Source: Oscillospiraceae bacterium
Lineage (GTDB): Bacteria > Bacillota > Clostridia > Oscillospirales > Acutalibacteraceae
Direction of reading: 5' to 3'
Assembly (NCBI GenBank): GCA_015065505.1
Contig: SVQE01000011.1
Span: forward strand, 1-50,995
DNA: 50,995 bases
Below, in pieces: positions 42,228-50,995 of this stretch. Within the stretch, counting starts at the first letter, position 1; every line of letters begins with the position of its first letter. Below the pieces are notes generated by a model. It made no database searches. It saw nothing but the letters and a program-made list of their open reading frames with translations, and had not been told where the DNA came from. The translations under genes were made by a program, and so were the position numbers.

Positions 42228-42353
42228 CAGTTGCGAGCCCCGAGACCCGAGCTCCGAGTTTTCGGTATCTCACTTCGTTCGGTCAATTGTATAATTGTCT
42301 GAGCGCAGCGAGTAACCAATAACTAGGAACTCGGCACGCGGAACTCGGAACTC
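42228..42353. repeat. Composite repeat between iolD and iolE: array-core-core'-array'
   Basis: AGTTGCGAGCCCCGAGACCCGAGCTCCGAG...TTCGGTATCTCACTTCGTTCGGTCAATT...AATTGTCTGAGCGCAGCGAGTAACC...GGAACTCGG. Confidence 0.88.
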
Positions 42354-42370
42354 ATATAAGGAGAAATACT

Positions 42371-43270
42371 ATGCTTGATCCCAATAAAGTAAAACTTGCT
42401 ATTGCGCCTATTGGCTGGACTAACGATGATATGCCCGACCTCGGTGCTGAAAACACATTTGAGCAGTGCATTTCGGAAATGGCACTTGCAGGCTTCAAGG
42501 GTTCTGAAATCGGTAATAAATACCCTGCAGACCCCGATGTATTAAAGCCATATCTTGATATCAGAGGACTTCAGATTTGTAATGCGTGGTTCTCATCATT
42601 CTTAACCTCAAAGCCTTATGAGGAAACAATCGAGGCTTTCAAGGCTCACGCTGATAAGCTCTATAAGCTCGGCGCAAGAGTAATCGGCGCTTCGGAGCAG
42701 GGCAATTCAATTCAGGGCGATTTAACAAAATCAATCCTCGATGAGAAGCCCTACTACACCGATGAGCAGTGGGAAATCGTTGCAAAGGGCTTCAATGAAA
42801 TGGGTGCTTATGCAAAATCAAAGGGTATGTTCTTCACAGTTCACCATCATATGGGAACAGGTGTTCAGACCGTTGAAGAAATTGATAAGCTTATGGAAAT
42901 AACAGACCCCGAGCTCGTTTACCTTCTGTTTGACTCAGGCCACCTTACCTTCGCAGGTATCGACCCCGTTCCGGTACTCAAGAAGTATGTAAACAGAATT
43001 AAGCATGTTCATCTCAAGGATGTTCGTCTTGATGTTTACAACAATCAGGTAGTACCTCATCATATGAGCTTCCTCGATGCTGTTCGCGCAGGCGTATTCA
43101 CCGTTCCCGGTGACGGCGATGTTGACTTCAAGCCCATTTTCGATATTCTTTCAGAGAATAACTATGAAGGCTGGGTTGTTGTTGAAGCAGAGCAGGATCC
43201 CGCAAAGGCTAATCCCTTTGAATACGCTGTTAAGGCAAGAAAATACATTAAAGAAACAGCAGGATTATAA
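42371..43270 (+). CDS. iolE: Myo-inosose-2 dehydratase
   Basis: [43 protein letters not shown]. Confidence 0.94.
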   Translation: MLDPNKVKLAIAPIGWTNDDMPDLGAENTFEQCISEMALAGFKGSEIGNKYPADPDVLKPYLDIRGLQICNAWFSSFLTSKPYEETIEAFKAHADKLYKLGARVIGASEQGNSIQGDLTKSILDEKPYYTDEQWEIVAKGFNEMGAYAKSKGMFFTVHHHMGTGVQTVEEIDKLMEITDPELVYLLFDSGHLTFAGIDPVPVLKKYVNRIKHVHLKDVRLDVYNNQVVPHHMSFLDAVRAGVFTVPGDGDVDFKPIFDILSENNYEGWVVVEAEQDPAKANPFEYAVKARKYIKETAGL

Positions 43271-43301
43271 AAAAATGACCGCTCGATGCGGTCGTTTTTT
43301 T
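43270..43301 (+). terminator. Terminator after iolE
   Basis: AAAAAATGACCG-CTCGATG-CGGTCGTTTTTTT. Confidence 0.8.
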
Positions 43302-43738
43302 AGTGGTCAGTGGTCAGTGACCAGTGGTCAGTAGGGGCGGATATCATCCGCCCTTTTAATGAGGAATGAGAAATTAGGAATTAGGAATTTCGGTTACTCG
43401 GCGGCGGAGCGCCTCGGACAATAATATATGGGACAACTGGGGACAGTCCCAAGTTGTCCCAATTGTTTCGGCAACAACCGTAGGGGCGATTCACGAATCG
43501 CCCGCAAATAAAGTGTTTTGGTTACTCAATTTACTTAAGGTAATCACAACGGGTCATTCGTGAATGACCCCTACAAATGAAACAACTACTATATATAACA
43601 ATAATAAACTTATTGACCGGCAGAAACCGAAATTCGTAATTCGTAATTCGTAATTAGCATAATGCTCCTCCGTCCTACGTCCTAACTTATAGTCAGCGTA
43701 GCGACCCAAAACTCCACTCTTCACTCTCAACTCTCAAA
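43302..43738. repeat. Dense cluster of intergenic repeats (arrays, core variant, several palindromes)
   Basis: (AGTGGTC)n; GGGCGGAT-ATC-ATCCGCCC; TGGGACAACT..AGTTGTCCCA; GGGCGATTC-AC-GAATCGCCC; GGGTCATTC-GT-GAATGACCC; (AATTCGT)n; (ACTCTTC/ACTCTCA)n. Confidence 0.9.
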
Positions 43739-43746
43739 ACTATAAA

Positions 43747-43777
43747 AATGAGGTCACGAGCTGTGACCTCATTTTCT
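43747..43777 (-). terminator. Terminator for AI-2E family transporter gene
   Basis: AAATGAGGTCAC-GAGCT-GTGACCTCATTTT. Confidence 0.7.
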
Positions 43778-44917
43778 GTCAACAGGCTTCCAGAGCTGAA
43801 TTCTTCCTGTGTCGTTGAATACCTTGAGCGTCATAACGGTAAGCGGAACAATAAACATTCCCATAAAGCCAAAGAGCTTTAATCCGAAATAGAGTCCCAT
43901 TAAAGTAACAAGGGGATGAACGCCGAGCGTATCGCCAACGATTTTAGGTTCAATATACTGTCTGATAAATGTAATAACAACATACATAATTATCAGTCCT
44001 ATTGCCTGCTTGAAATTGCCCATAACAAGCGAGAACAAAGCCCAGGGAATGAGTATTCCGCCCGAGCCTGCAATGGGCAGAATATCAAATATTGCAATAA
44101 GTGCGGCAATGAAAACAAAGTAGCTGTTTTTCATTATTCCAAGCAGAGAAAGAATTGAAAAGCCGAGGAAGAGCTCAAAGAAGGTTATAAGCATAATTAA
44201 TGCATATGCACGAACCATTTTTAAAATTGTTTTGCTGAAAACCTGCTTGATTTCAACAAGCATATTCTTTTTTCCTTCGGGAAGCTGCTTCTGAATGAAA
44301 CGAACAATATAATTATAGTCCTTAGTGAAGAAAATCCAGGCGATTATTCCTATAACAATTCCTATAAGAACCGAGGGAATGTTTTTAAGAACTCCGAAAA
44401 CACCCGAAAGCCCCGAGGTAACAGTGCTGCTGATAGAGCTGAAGCTGATTCCGAGTGAGCTTAATGAAAAATCCTCAATAAGCGAATCAAAAACATTGCT
44501 GATGGTTTCTGAAAAAGATTTATAAACCCCATCGGGGAGAAATTTTGCAAAATCAAGAATTTCTTTTTCAAGCGTTGCAAGAAATGTTGGAATATCATTA
44601 AGCTGTGAGGTCAGGTATTTAACGAAATCGCTGATTTTTGAAACCGCAGCCGAGATAATCAGAATTAAAGGTATTAAAACAATCAGCGTTGTTATTATAA
44701 CTAAGAATATGCTGAAAAAGGTGTGACCTTTTTTATTGGTTTTTTTATCAATTTTTCTGAGCGGCTTCTGCAACGCAATCGCAAGCAGAAAGGTTAATAA
44801 AAACGGTGCCGTTATCCAGAAAAGATATTTAAAGAAAACATATATCAGCGCGAGAATAACTGCAAGAAAAGCAATATTAATCAAAAATTCTCTGCGCCTT
44901 TCAACACTTTGCGGCAT
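43769..44917 (-). CDS. AI-2E family transporter (PerM/YtvI-like membrane protein)
   Basis: 382 aa; C-terminal FIRQYIEPKIVGDTLGVHPLVTLMGLYFGLKLFGFMGMFIVP. Confidence 0.9.
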   Translation of the reverse strand: MPQSVERRREFLINIAFLAVILALIYVFFKYLFWITAPFLLTFLLAIALQKPLRKIDKKTNKKGHTFFSIFLVIITTLIVLIPLILIISAAVSKISDFVKYLTSQLNDIPTFLATLEKEILDFAKFLPDGVYKSFSETISNVFDSLIEDFSLSSLGISFSSISSTVTSGLSGVFGVLKNIPSVLIGIVIGIIAWIFFTKDYNYIVRFIQKQLPEGKKNMLVEIKQVFSKTILKMVRAYALIMLITFFELFLGFSILSLLGIMKNSYFVFIAALIAIFDILPIAGSGGILIPWALFSLVMGNFKQAIGLIIMYVVITFIRQYIEPKIVGDTLGVHPLVTLMGLYFGLKLFGFMGMFIVPLTVMTLKVFNDTGRIQLWKPVDRK

Positions 44918-45119
44918 AATTTATCCTCCGAAAAAATAAGATTTTGCGCCTTTATCCGAGGCATTATATTTTAATTCTAAAGTAATAGTGTCCAATTTTC
45001 AAGAGAAAAGTTATAATTATTTGTTAAAAATAAAAAAACTTGAAAATAGGGGTTGTTTATTTAAATATTTAATGTTAATATATGAAAAGTGTTTTTCACT
45101 GTAAAACAACTGTCTTTGG

Positions 45120-45557
45120 GTGGTGAACAGTTTGGGCGTAAAGTATTATCTTATTGATTCTTCGATTTTGCCCGAGGTCTATTCAAAGGTTATCAAAGCC
45201 AAAAATCTGCTGCTGTCGCAGGAGGCAAAATCGGTATCCGAGGCTGTCAGAATGGCAGAAATATCGCGCTCGGCATATTATAAATACAAAGATTCAATTT
45301 TTGAATATAATGCACAGGGCGAGGAAACTGCGTCCATTCACGCAAGGCTTGAGGATAACGCAGGCGTTCTCAGTTCGGTTGTCGGCGAGCTATATCAGTT
45401 CGGTGCAAATATTCTGAGCGTTAATCAAAGCGAACCCGTAAATTCGGTTGCCAATGTTTCAATAACGGTAAGGCTTCCCGAAAAAGAGGGAATAAGCGAC
45501 GAGATAATTAAAAAATTAAGCAGTTTAAACGGCGTTAAATCAGCAAATATCATTTAA
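45120..45557 (+). CDS. ACT domain protein (PheB/UPF0735-like), GTG start
   Basis: YYLIDSSILPEVYSKVIKAKNLL; AEISRSAYYKYKD; ACT domain HARLEDNAGVLSSVVGELYQFGANILSVNQ. Confidence 0.85.
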   Translation: MVNSLGVKYYLIDSSILPEVYSKVIKAKNLLLSQEAKSVSEAVRMAEISRSAYYKYKDSIFEYNAQGEETASIHARLEDNAGVLSSVVGELYQFGANILSVNQSEPVNSVANVSITVRLPEKEGISDEIIKKLSSLNGVKSANII

Positions 45558-45578
45558 TGGTTTAACTTGGAGGAATTT

Positions 45579-46796
45579 ATGAAAATAGCAGTTATGGGAT
45601 ACGGAACAGTTGGTTCCGGAGTGGTTGAGGTTATTGAAACCCATACCGCATCAATATCAAAGGGAACTAACGGCGAAATGATGGAAGTTGCAAAGATTCT
45701 CGACTTGCGCGACTTCCCGGGCGATTCGCACGAGGCACTCTTTACAAAGGATTTCAACGATATTCTTAATGACGATGAAATCAAGGTTGTTGCAGAAACA
45801 ATGGGCGGTGTAAACCCTGCATTTGATTTCACAATGAAGCTTCTTAAGGCAGGCAAGAGCGTTGTTTCTTCAAACAAAGAGCTTGTTGCTCAGAAGGGTC
45901 CCGAGCTTCTTCAGGCAGCTGAGGAAAGCGGCTCAAACTATTTGTTTGAGGCATCTGTAGGCGGCGGAATTCCGATTATCCGTCCTATGTCGCAGTGCCT
46001 TGTTGCAAACAATATTGAGGGTATCGCAGGCATATTAAACGGAACAACCAATTTCATTTTAACAAAAATGATTGAAGACGGTATGACCTTTGCCGATGCG
46101 CTTAAGCTTGCACAGGATAACGGCTATGCTGAAAAAGACCCGACAGCCGATGTTGAAGGCTTTGATGCTTGCAGAAAGGTTTGCATTCTTGCTTCCCTTG
46201 CATTCGGCAAGCATGTTTATCCCAACCAGGTCGAAACCGAGGGCATTTCAAAAATAACACTTGAAGATGTTTCATATATTGCAAGTGCTAACGGCGTTAT
46301 AAAGCTTCTCGGTCAGATTAAATATATCAACGATAATAAAATTACGGCATTTGTTAGCCCTGCAGTAGTATGGAACGGCTCTCAGCTTGCTTCGGTTAAC
46401 GGCGTATTCAATGCAATTCTTGTTCGCGGCGACGCTGTTGGCGATGTTTGCTTCTACGGTCCCGGCGCAGGCAAGCTTCCGACGGCTTCAGCAGTTGTTG
46501 CAGATATGGTTGACTGCGTTAAGCATATCAACCGCAAAAAGTATTTCGGCTGGGGCGAAGGCGCAGAGGATTATGTTGCAGATTATAAGGAATGCCTTGA
46601 AATGCCGTTCTATGTTCGTGCAAAAACAACCGAGCATAACATAAAAGCAACCTTCGGCGATGTTAAATTCTTAAGCAGAATAGGTCAGCCCAGCGACGAA
46701 AAAGCATTTATTACAGACACAATGACCGAAAACGAGCTTTCAAAGAAACTCGAAGGCTTTGAGGTTATTAATATAATTAAAGTTACTAACTATTAA
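45579..46796 (+). CDS. hom: Homoserine dehydrogenase
   Basis: MKIAVMGYGTVGSGVVEVI; GILNGTTNFILTKM; GYAEKDPTADVEGFDA. Confidence 0.97.
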   Translation: MKIAVMGYGTVGSGVVEVIETHTASISKGTNGEMMEVAKILDLRDFPGDSHEALFTKDFNDILNDDEIKVVAETMGGVNPAFDFTMKLLKAGKSVVSSNKELVAQKGPELLQAAEESGSNYLFEASVGGGIPIIRPMSQCLVANNIEGIAGILNGTTNFILTKMIEDGMTFADALKLAQDNGYAEKDPTADVEGFDACRKVCILASLAFGKHVYPNQVETEGISKITLEDVSYIASANGVIKLLGQIKYINDNKITAFVSPAVVWNGSQLASVNGVFNAILVRGDAVGDVCFYGPGAGKLPTASAVVADMVDCVKHINRKKYFGWGEGAEDYVADYKECLEMPFYVRAKTTEHNIKATFGDVKFLSRIGQPSDEKAFITDTMTENELSKKLEGFEVINIIKVTNY

Positions 46797-46797
46797 A

Positions 46798-46908
46798 AGT
46801 TGCGAGTTGCGAGATTCGAGTTCCGAGTTCAAGGGTCTTGCAGACGGTGATTATAATCGGCGCTTGCGCCCCGAAATTCGTAATTTGTAATTCGTAATTC
46901 GTAATTCA
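46798..46908. repeat. Composite repeat between hom and lysC: (GTTGCGA)n array and (AATTCGT)n array
   Basis: Two different period-7 arrays flanking GGCGCTTGCGCCCCGAA. Confidence 0.85.
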
Positions 46909-46922
46909 AAACAGGAGGACAT

Positions 46923-48131
46923 ATGGCACTTATTGTTCAGAAATTCGGCGGTTCATCCGTTGCAGATGCCAAGCGTGTTATGAATGTTGCAAACATTGTT
47001 TCAAACACATATAAGGCAGGCAATGATGTTGTGGTTGTTGTTTCCGCTCAGGGCGACACCACCGATGATTTAATCGAAAAAGCAAAAGAAATCAATCCTT
47101 CGGCACCTAAAAGAGAAATGGATCAGCTTCTTGCAGCAGGCGAGGAAATTTCAATCGCGCTTCTTGCAATGGCACTTGAATCTTTAGGATGCCCTGCAAT
47201 CAGCCTTCTCGGCTGGCAGGCAGGCTTTAACACCAATTCGGTGTATGGCTCTGCAAGAATTAAAAACATCAAACCAAACAGGCTTCAGGCAGAGCTTGCT
47301 AAGCGCAATATCGTTATTGTTGCAGGCTTCCAGGGTGTAAACAGATACGACGATATCACAACCCTCGGAAGAGGCGGCTCGGATACCTCGGCGGTTGCTA
47401 TTGCAGCAGCTCTTCACGCTGATAAATGCCAGATATTCACAGATGTTGAAGGCGTTTACACAGCCGACCCCAGAAAGGTTGAGGGCGCTAAAAAGCTTAA
47501 GGAAATAACCTATGACGAAATGCTTGAGCTTGCAACTTTAGGCGCACAGGTTTTAAACAATCGCAGCGTTGAAATGGCTAAAAAATATTCGGTTGAACTT
47601 GAGGTTCTTTCATCTCTTAATCCCGTTCCGGGAACAATAGTTAAGGAGGTCACAAAAATGGAAAAAATGTTAATTCGCGGCGTAACCAAGGATACTGATG
47701 TTGCACTTGTTTCAATCTTAGGTGTTAACGATAATCCTGGCGTTGCTTTCAAAATATTTGATAAGCTTTCTGCAAAAAATATCAATGTTGATATCATTCT
47801 TCAGTCTTTCGGAAGAAACAACACAAAGGATGTTGTTTTCTCGGTAAGCAGGGAAAACGGACCCGTTGCCGCAGAGCTTCTTAAGGATTTATCAGTGCTT
47901 GAAGGTGCAAAAATCCACTGCGACACAAATGTTGCAAAGGTTTCAGTTGTCGGCGCAGGTATGGAATCACATCCCGGCACTGCAACAAAGATGTTTGAAG
48001 CGCTTTATGATACGGGAATCAATATTAAAATGATTTCAACTTCCGAAATTAAGATTTCGGTTATCATCGCTGCCGATGAGGCAGACAGAGCGGTTTCAGC
48101 TGTTCATAAAGCATTTATCCCTAACGACTAA
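46923..48131 (+). CDS. lysC: Aspartate kinase
   Basis: LIVQKFGGSSVADAKRV; TLGRGGSDTSAVAIAAAL; C-terminal ACT repeats. Confidence 0.97.
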   Translation: MALIVQKFGGSSVADAKRVMNVANIVSNTYKAGNDVVVVVSAQGDTTDDLIEKAKEINPSAPKREMDQLLAAGEEISIALLAMALESLGCPAISLLGWQAGFNTNSVYGSARIKNIKPNRLQAELAKRNIVIVAGFQGVNRYDDITTLGRGGSDTSAVAIAAALHADKCQIFTDVEGVYTADPRKVEGAKKLKEITYDEMLELATLGAQVLNNRSVEMAKKYSVELEVLSSLNPVPGTIVKEVTKMEKMLIRGVTKDTDVALVSILGVNDNPGVAFKIFDKLSAKNINVDIILQSFGRNNTKDVVFSVSRENGPVAAELLKDLSVLEGAKIHCDTNVAKVSVVGAGMESHPGTATKMFEALYDTGINIKMISTSEIKISVIIAADEADRAVSAVHKAFIPND

Positions 48132-48140
48132 TAATATAAA

Positions 48141-48482
48141 ACAGCGCCTTGCACATCGTGCAAGGCGCTGTCAGCGTGTAGACAAATTAGGATACAAAGT
48201 CTACACGCTGACAGACTTTCGAGAAAGGTGCAGAATTTCGTTTTCTTGCGAGTGGGAGCTGTACAAAGGTACCGCCCCCGAGCAAAAAACGAAAAGCGCC
48301 AAAAACCCCGAGAACTCGATGTTCTCGGGGTTTTTCAATAATTATTATATAAAGTGTTGCGCATGCAAAACGCCGAGGTGGTCGTTCCCTACAATAGAAT
48401 TGCATTATAAATGCAATCAAAGGCGCGGTTATGCCCTTTGTCGACAGTCTGACAGCGCCTTGCACATCGTGCAAGGCGCTGT
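48141..48482. mobile_element. MITE-like element flanked by identical 31-bp hairpin-forming direct repeats
   Basis: ACAGCGCCTTGCACATCGTGCAAGGCGCTGT at 48141-48171 and 48452-48482; inner ends TGTCAGcgTGTaGACAAA and (rc) TGTCAGacTGTcGACAAA. Confidence 0.65.
48301..48335 (+). terminator. Strong hairpin with T-tract inside the MITE-like element
   Basis: AAAAACCCCGAGAAC-TCGAT-GTTCTCGGGGTTTTT. Confidence 0.7.
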
Positions 48483-48487
48483 TTTTT
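48452..48487 (+). terminator. Terminator (right hairpin copy plus T-tract)
   Basis: CAGCGCCTTGCAC-ATC-GTGCAAGGCGCTGTTTTTTG. Confidence 0.75.
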
Positions 48488-48502
48488 GTTTTCAGATATT
48501 GA

Positions 48503-48733
48503 TTATTTGCTTAGTTTTTCTTCAATGCAATCAACAATGTCCTGAACTGTTTTTATGGATTTCAATTCACCGGCTGAAAGCTCAATATCATAGCTGTCTT
48601 CAATTTCGCAGATTAATTGTGCTATTCCGAGTGAGGAAAGCTGCAATCCGCCGCGAACCTTTGTTTTAGGTGTTATTTCGGTTTCTTCATCACCGGTTAT
48701 ATCCCTGTATAATTCAACTATGTCATCAAACAT
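48503..48733 (-). CDS. Acyl carrier protein-like (phosphopantetheine-binding)
   Basis: 76 aa helical protein with GGLQLSSLGIAQLICEIEDSYDIEL; candidate phosphopantetheine Ser. Confidence 0.85.
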   Translation of the reverse strand: MFDDIVELYRDITGDEETEITPKTKVRGGLQLSSLGIAQLICEIEDSYDIELSAGELKSIKTVQDIVDCIEEKLSK

Positions 48734-50418
48734 TATTTGCTACCTCTCTTTTTCTCGTTCATCTCTTTTTCGAGCTGTGTGAAATTGGTTTTTCCCATTT
48801 TTGTAAGCGGAATTTCATCAATGAACTCGATTTTGCTCGGAACTGCAAATTCTTCAATGCTTTCTTTGCATTTGTTCATTATGTTATCGCGGGCAGTCTT
48901 TTTATCCGCGCCATCCTTTAAAACAACGCAGGCAACAACTCGCTGACCTGAAAGCTTGTCCTTAACGCCGACAACGCAAACATTTTCAACCTCGCTGCAT
49001 TCACGGATAATTTCTTCAACCTGGGTGGGATAAACATTATAGCCGTTGGTGATAATCATTCTCTTAATGCGCTGAACAAAGAAAACATAGCCATCCTCAT
49101 CCATCTTGCACATATCGCCTGTAAACAGCCAGATTCTGCCATCCTTATCTTCTTTAAGAGTGTTTGCGGTTTCTTCGGGCTCATCAAGATAGCCGAGCAT
49201 AACTGAAGGACCGTTGATAATCAGTTCGCCGTTTTCGCCAAGCGGAACATCCTCAAAAGTGCCGGGCTTAACAATTCGCATTTCTGTTTCGCCGAGAGGA
49301 AGTCCGACGCTGCCGAATTTAACCTTATCAATCGGGTTCAATGCACAGCAGGTAACAGTTTCCGTAAGTCCGTAGCCTTCACGAACAACCTCGCTGCAAT
49401 TATGTTCCTTCAGAAAAGCGTTCATTCTTTCCTGCAATTTCTGAGGCGCAGCGTCAGCACCGCAGAACAAGCCCTGCAAAAATGAAAGGTCTTTTCCGTC
49501 GAATGCATCGGTGTGCAAAAATGCCTCAAGCATAGATGGAACAATTGCAAGCATATTGGTTTTTTCTTTCAGCAAAGTGCTGACATATGCGTCGAGCGTG
49601 AACTGGGGAACAAGAATGCACTGAGCGCCGCAGTTCATAAAGGTGTGGATGCCAACGCCGAGACCAAAACCGTGAAACAGCGGCATTGCCGATAAAAACT
49701 TAGTTCCCGGAATCGGATGACCAACACCGTTTGCGGTCTGAATTGCAAGAGAATTCATATTGAAGTCGGAAAGGCAGATGCCCTTTGGGTTTCCTGTTGA
49801 ACCGCCGCTGTAAAAAATAGCGGAAACGCGGTCTTTTTCATAGCTGATTTGCGGGAGAGACTGATTAGCACCCTTCTTAACAAGCTCTTTAAGCTGAAAA
49901 GCGTTGTCATCGTTAATCGGCTCGGGCTTTGTTTTTGCAGTTTTGATTTTATAGCCTATTTTTGTAACAATCGGCATTTCGTCTGAAATGGATGTGTAAA
50001 TGATTTTAACTGGTTCATCAGCGTTTTCACAGCCCTCTTTAACCTTTGAATAAAGCGAATCAAGCGTAACAATGAATTTGCTGTGAGCTTTGTTTAAATA
50101 GAAGGTGATGTTTTTCGGGGTGGAAAGCGTGTGAATCATATTTGCAACAGCACCAACACGGTTTATAGCATAGTAAACCATAACCGCCTGCGGACAGTTA
50201 GGCAGCATAAAGGTTACTGCGTCGCCCTGCTTAACACCTGCTTCAATTAAAGCTTTTGCAACATCTTCTGTTTTAATAACAAGCTCATTATATGAAAATG
50301 ATTTGCCGAAGAAGCCGATTGCAGGAGCGTCCTGATAACGCTCGCTTGCATCCTTCAGCGCACCGAAAACGGTGGTATTTGCATTAGTAAAATCTTGTAT
50401 AACACTTTTATATCCCAT
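48733..50418 (-). CDS. AMP-forming acyl ligase (fatty acyl-AMP/CoA ligase family)
   Basis: FYSGGSTGNPKG P-loop, EGYGLTET, TGDMCKMDEDGY, C-terminal PLTKMGKTNF; stop overlaps ACP start (TAATG). Confidence 0.92.
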   Translation of the reverse strand: MGYKSVIQDFTNANTTVFGALKDASERYQDAPAIGFFGKSFSYNELVIKTEDVAKALIEAGVKQGDAVTFMLPNCPQAVMVYYAINRVGAVANMIHTLSTPKNITFYLNKAHSKFIVTLDSLYSKVKEGCENADEPVKIIYTSISDEMPIVTKIGYKIKTAKTKPEPINDDNAFQLKELVKKGANQSLPQISYEKDRVSAIFYSGGSTGNPKGICLSDFNMNSLAIQTANGVGHPIPGTKFLSAMPLFHGFGLGVGIHTFMNCGAQCILVPQFTLDAYVSTLLKEKTNMLAIVPSMLEAFLHTDAFDGKDLSFLQGLFCGADAAPQKLQERMNAFLKEHNCSEVVREGYGLTETVTCCALNPIDKVKFGSVGLPLGETEMRIVKPGTFEDVPLGENGELIINGPSVMLGYLDEPEETANTLKEDKDGRIWLFTGDMCKMDEDGYVFFVQRIKRMIITNGYNVYPTQVEEIIRECSEVENVCVVGVKDKLSGQRVVACVVLKDGADKKTARDNIMNKCKESIEEFAVPSKIEFIDEIPLTKMGKTNFTQLEKEMNEKKRGSK

Positions 50419-50446
50419 GAGTAATTATCCTTTCCGAGTTTGAATA

Positions 50447-50475
50447 ATTATAACATAGTTACTGCTTCTTTTCAA
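50447..50475 (-). promoter_or_regulatory. Promoter for the ligase-ACP pair (TTGAAA-17-TATAAT on minus strand)
   Basis: TTTCAA 50470-50475 and ATTATA 50447-50452 on plus strand. Confidence 0.65.
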
Positions 50476-50537
50476 CTTTATAAGTAATTTGTTAAGTAAT
50501 TTGTTAATTTTTATTAATAATATTATAAGTATTATTG

Positions 50538-50566
50538 TTGACGATTTTTATTTCACGATATATAAT
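50538..50566 (+). promoter_or_regulatory. Promoter for the condensation-domain gene (TTGACG-17-TATAAT)
   Basis: TTGACG 50538-50543; TATAAT 50561-50566. Confidence 0.7.
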
Positions 50567-50597
50567 ATAATCTAATTATAAAATCAGGGGTGTTCTT

Positions 50598-50995
50598 TTG
50601 AAACTAACCAAGCCTCAACAGCTAATCTATGATATAGAGAAAACTATCGGCGGTCCCGTTGCAGTTATGTGCGGTATTATGACCGTTGATAAGTTATGCC
50701 CTGAAGAAGATGTTGTTGCGGCAATCAAGAAGCTGTATGAAACAAATGAAACGCTGAACTACAGACTTGATGTAAGCGCCCCGGAGCCTCAGATGTATTA
50801 TAAATCACCCGAAGACAGAGAGGTGAAGGTGATTAGAGTTGAATCGCTTTCAGAGCTTGATGCCATCGGAAAAGCGGAGGCTGCAAAGCCGTTTGATATG
50901 AACGGCTGGCTGAGCGATTTAACTGCCATAATTCATCCGAACGGATACGGAATGGTTATAAAGGTTCACCATCTTCTCGGGGATGCGTGGTCAAT
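50598..50995 (+). CDS. Condensation-domain protein (NRPS-type), 5' part only; truncated by window end; TTG start likely
   Basis: Own translation: KLTKPQQLIYDIEKTIGGPVAVMCGIMTVDK...GYGMVIKVHHLLGDAWS; HHxxxDxWS-like active site. Not in the ORF track because no stop codon is in the window. Confidence 0.8.
   Translation, partial: MKLTKPQQLIYDIEKTIGGPVAVMCGIMTVDKLCPEEDVVAAIKKLYETNETLNYRLDVSAPEPQMYYKSPEDREVKVIRVESLSELDAIGKAEAAKPFDMNGWLSDLTAIIHPNGYGMVIKVHHLLGDAWS

Noticed and set aside
43302-43738. Possible CRISPR array
   Set aside because: Repeats are 7-bp tandem units and palindromes with no spacers of regular size and no cas genes in the window.
48187-48474. 95-aa minus ORF within the element after lysC
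   Set aside because: Composed of intergenic repeat sequence; no transposase motif seen.
48076-48669. 197-aa ORF after lysC
   Set aside because: Begins inside lysC, runs through repeat hairpins and the antisense of the ACP gene; not a real CDS.

Overview
The window is a gene-dense, low-to-moderate GC Clostridia-like chromosomal segment. My inference is a gut Oscillospiraceae/Ruminococcaceae-type Firmicute, from operon order and leader RNAs. Core content: galE; archaeal-type proS; an F1Fo-ATP synthase operon (atpB-E-F-[delta-alpha]-G-D-C) with no free delta gene; a BspA-like leucine-rich-repeat/FN3 secreted protein; zinc-ribbon signal peptidase I; a GH36-like alpha-galactosidase; an ECF transporter S component; a complete de novo UMP operon (pyrC-carA-carB-pyrK-pyrD-pyrF-pyrE-pyrB-pyrI); two flavoproteins; rpmG-secE-nusG-rplK-rplA; a REP-associated tyrosine transposase (RAYT) next to a small membrane protein; an L10 leader plus rplJ-rplL; pyridoxal kinase; two tandem paralogous secreted proteins; iolG-iolD-iolE; an AI-2E family transporter; ACT-domain protein-hom-lysC; and, at the right edge, an AMP-ligase/carrier-protein pair divergent from a truncated condensation-domain gene. 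The observations most worth follow-up are: (1) a delta C-terminal-domain/alpha subunit fusion with the delta N-terminal domain missing; (2) a family of 7-bp-period intergenic arrays in many different heptamer sequences, coupled to a conserved ~25-bp core and often placed at gaps inside operons; (3) a palindrome family (GTAGGG...hairpin) with compensatory stem changes, present as two inverted copies inside the RAYT coding sequence; (4) a ~310-bp MITE-like insertion flanked by identical 31-bp hairpins after lysC; (5) two L1-binding-site mimics in the rplK-rplA operon; (6) a probable nonribosomal peptide/lipopeptide locus running off the right edge. No rRNA, tRNA or CRISPR array was recognised. 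All calls are from reading sequence only; no database search was run.
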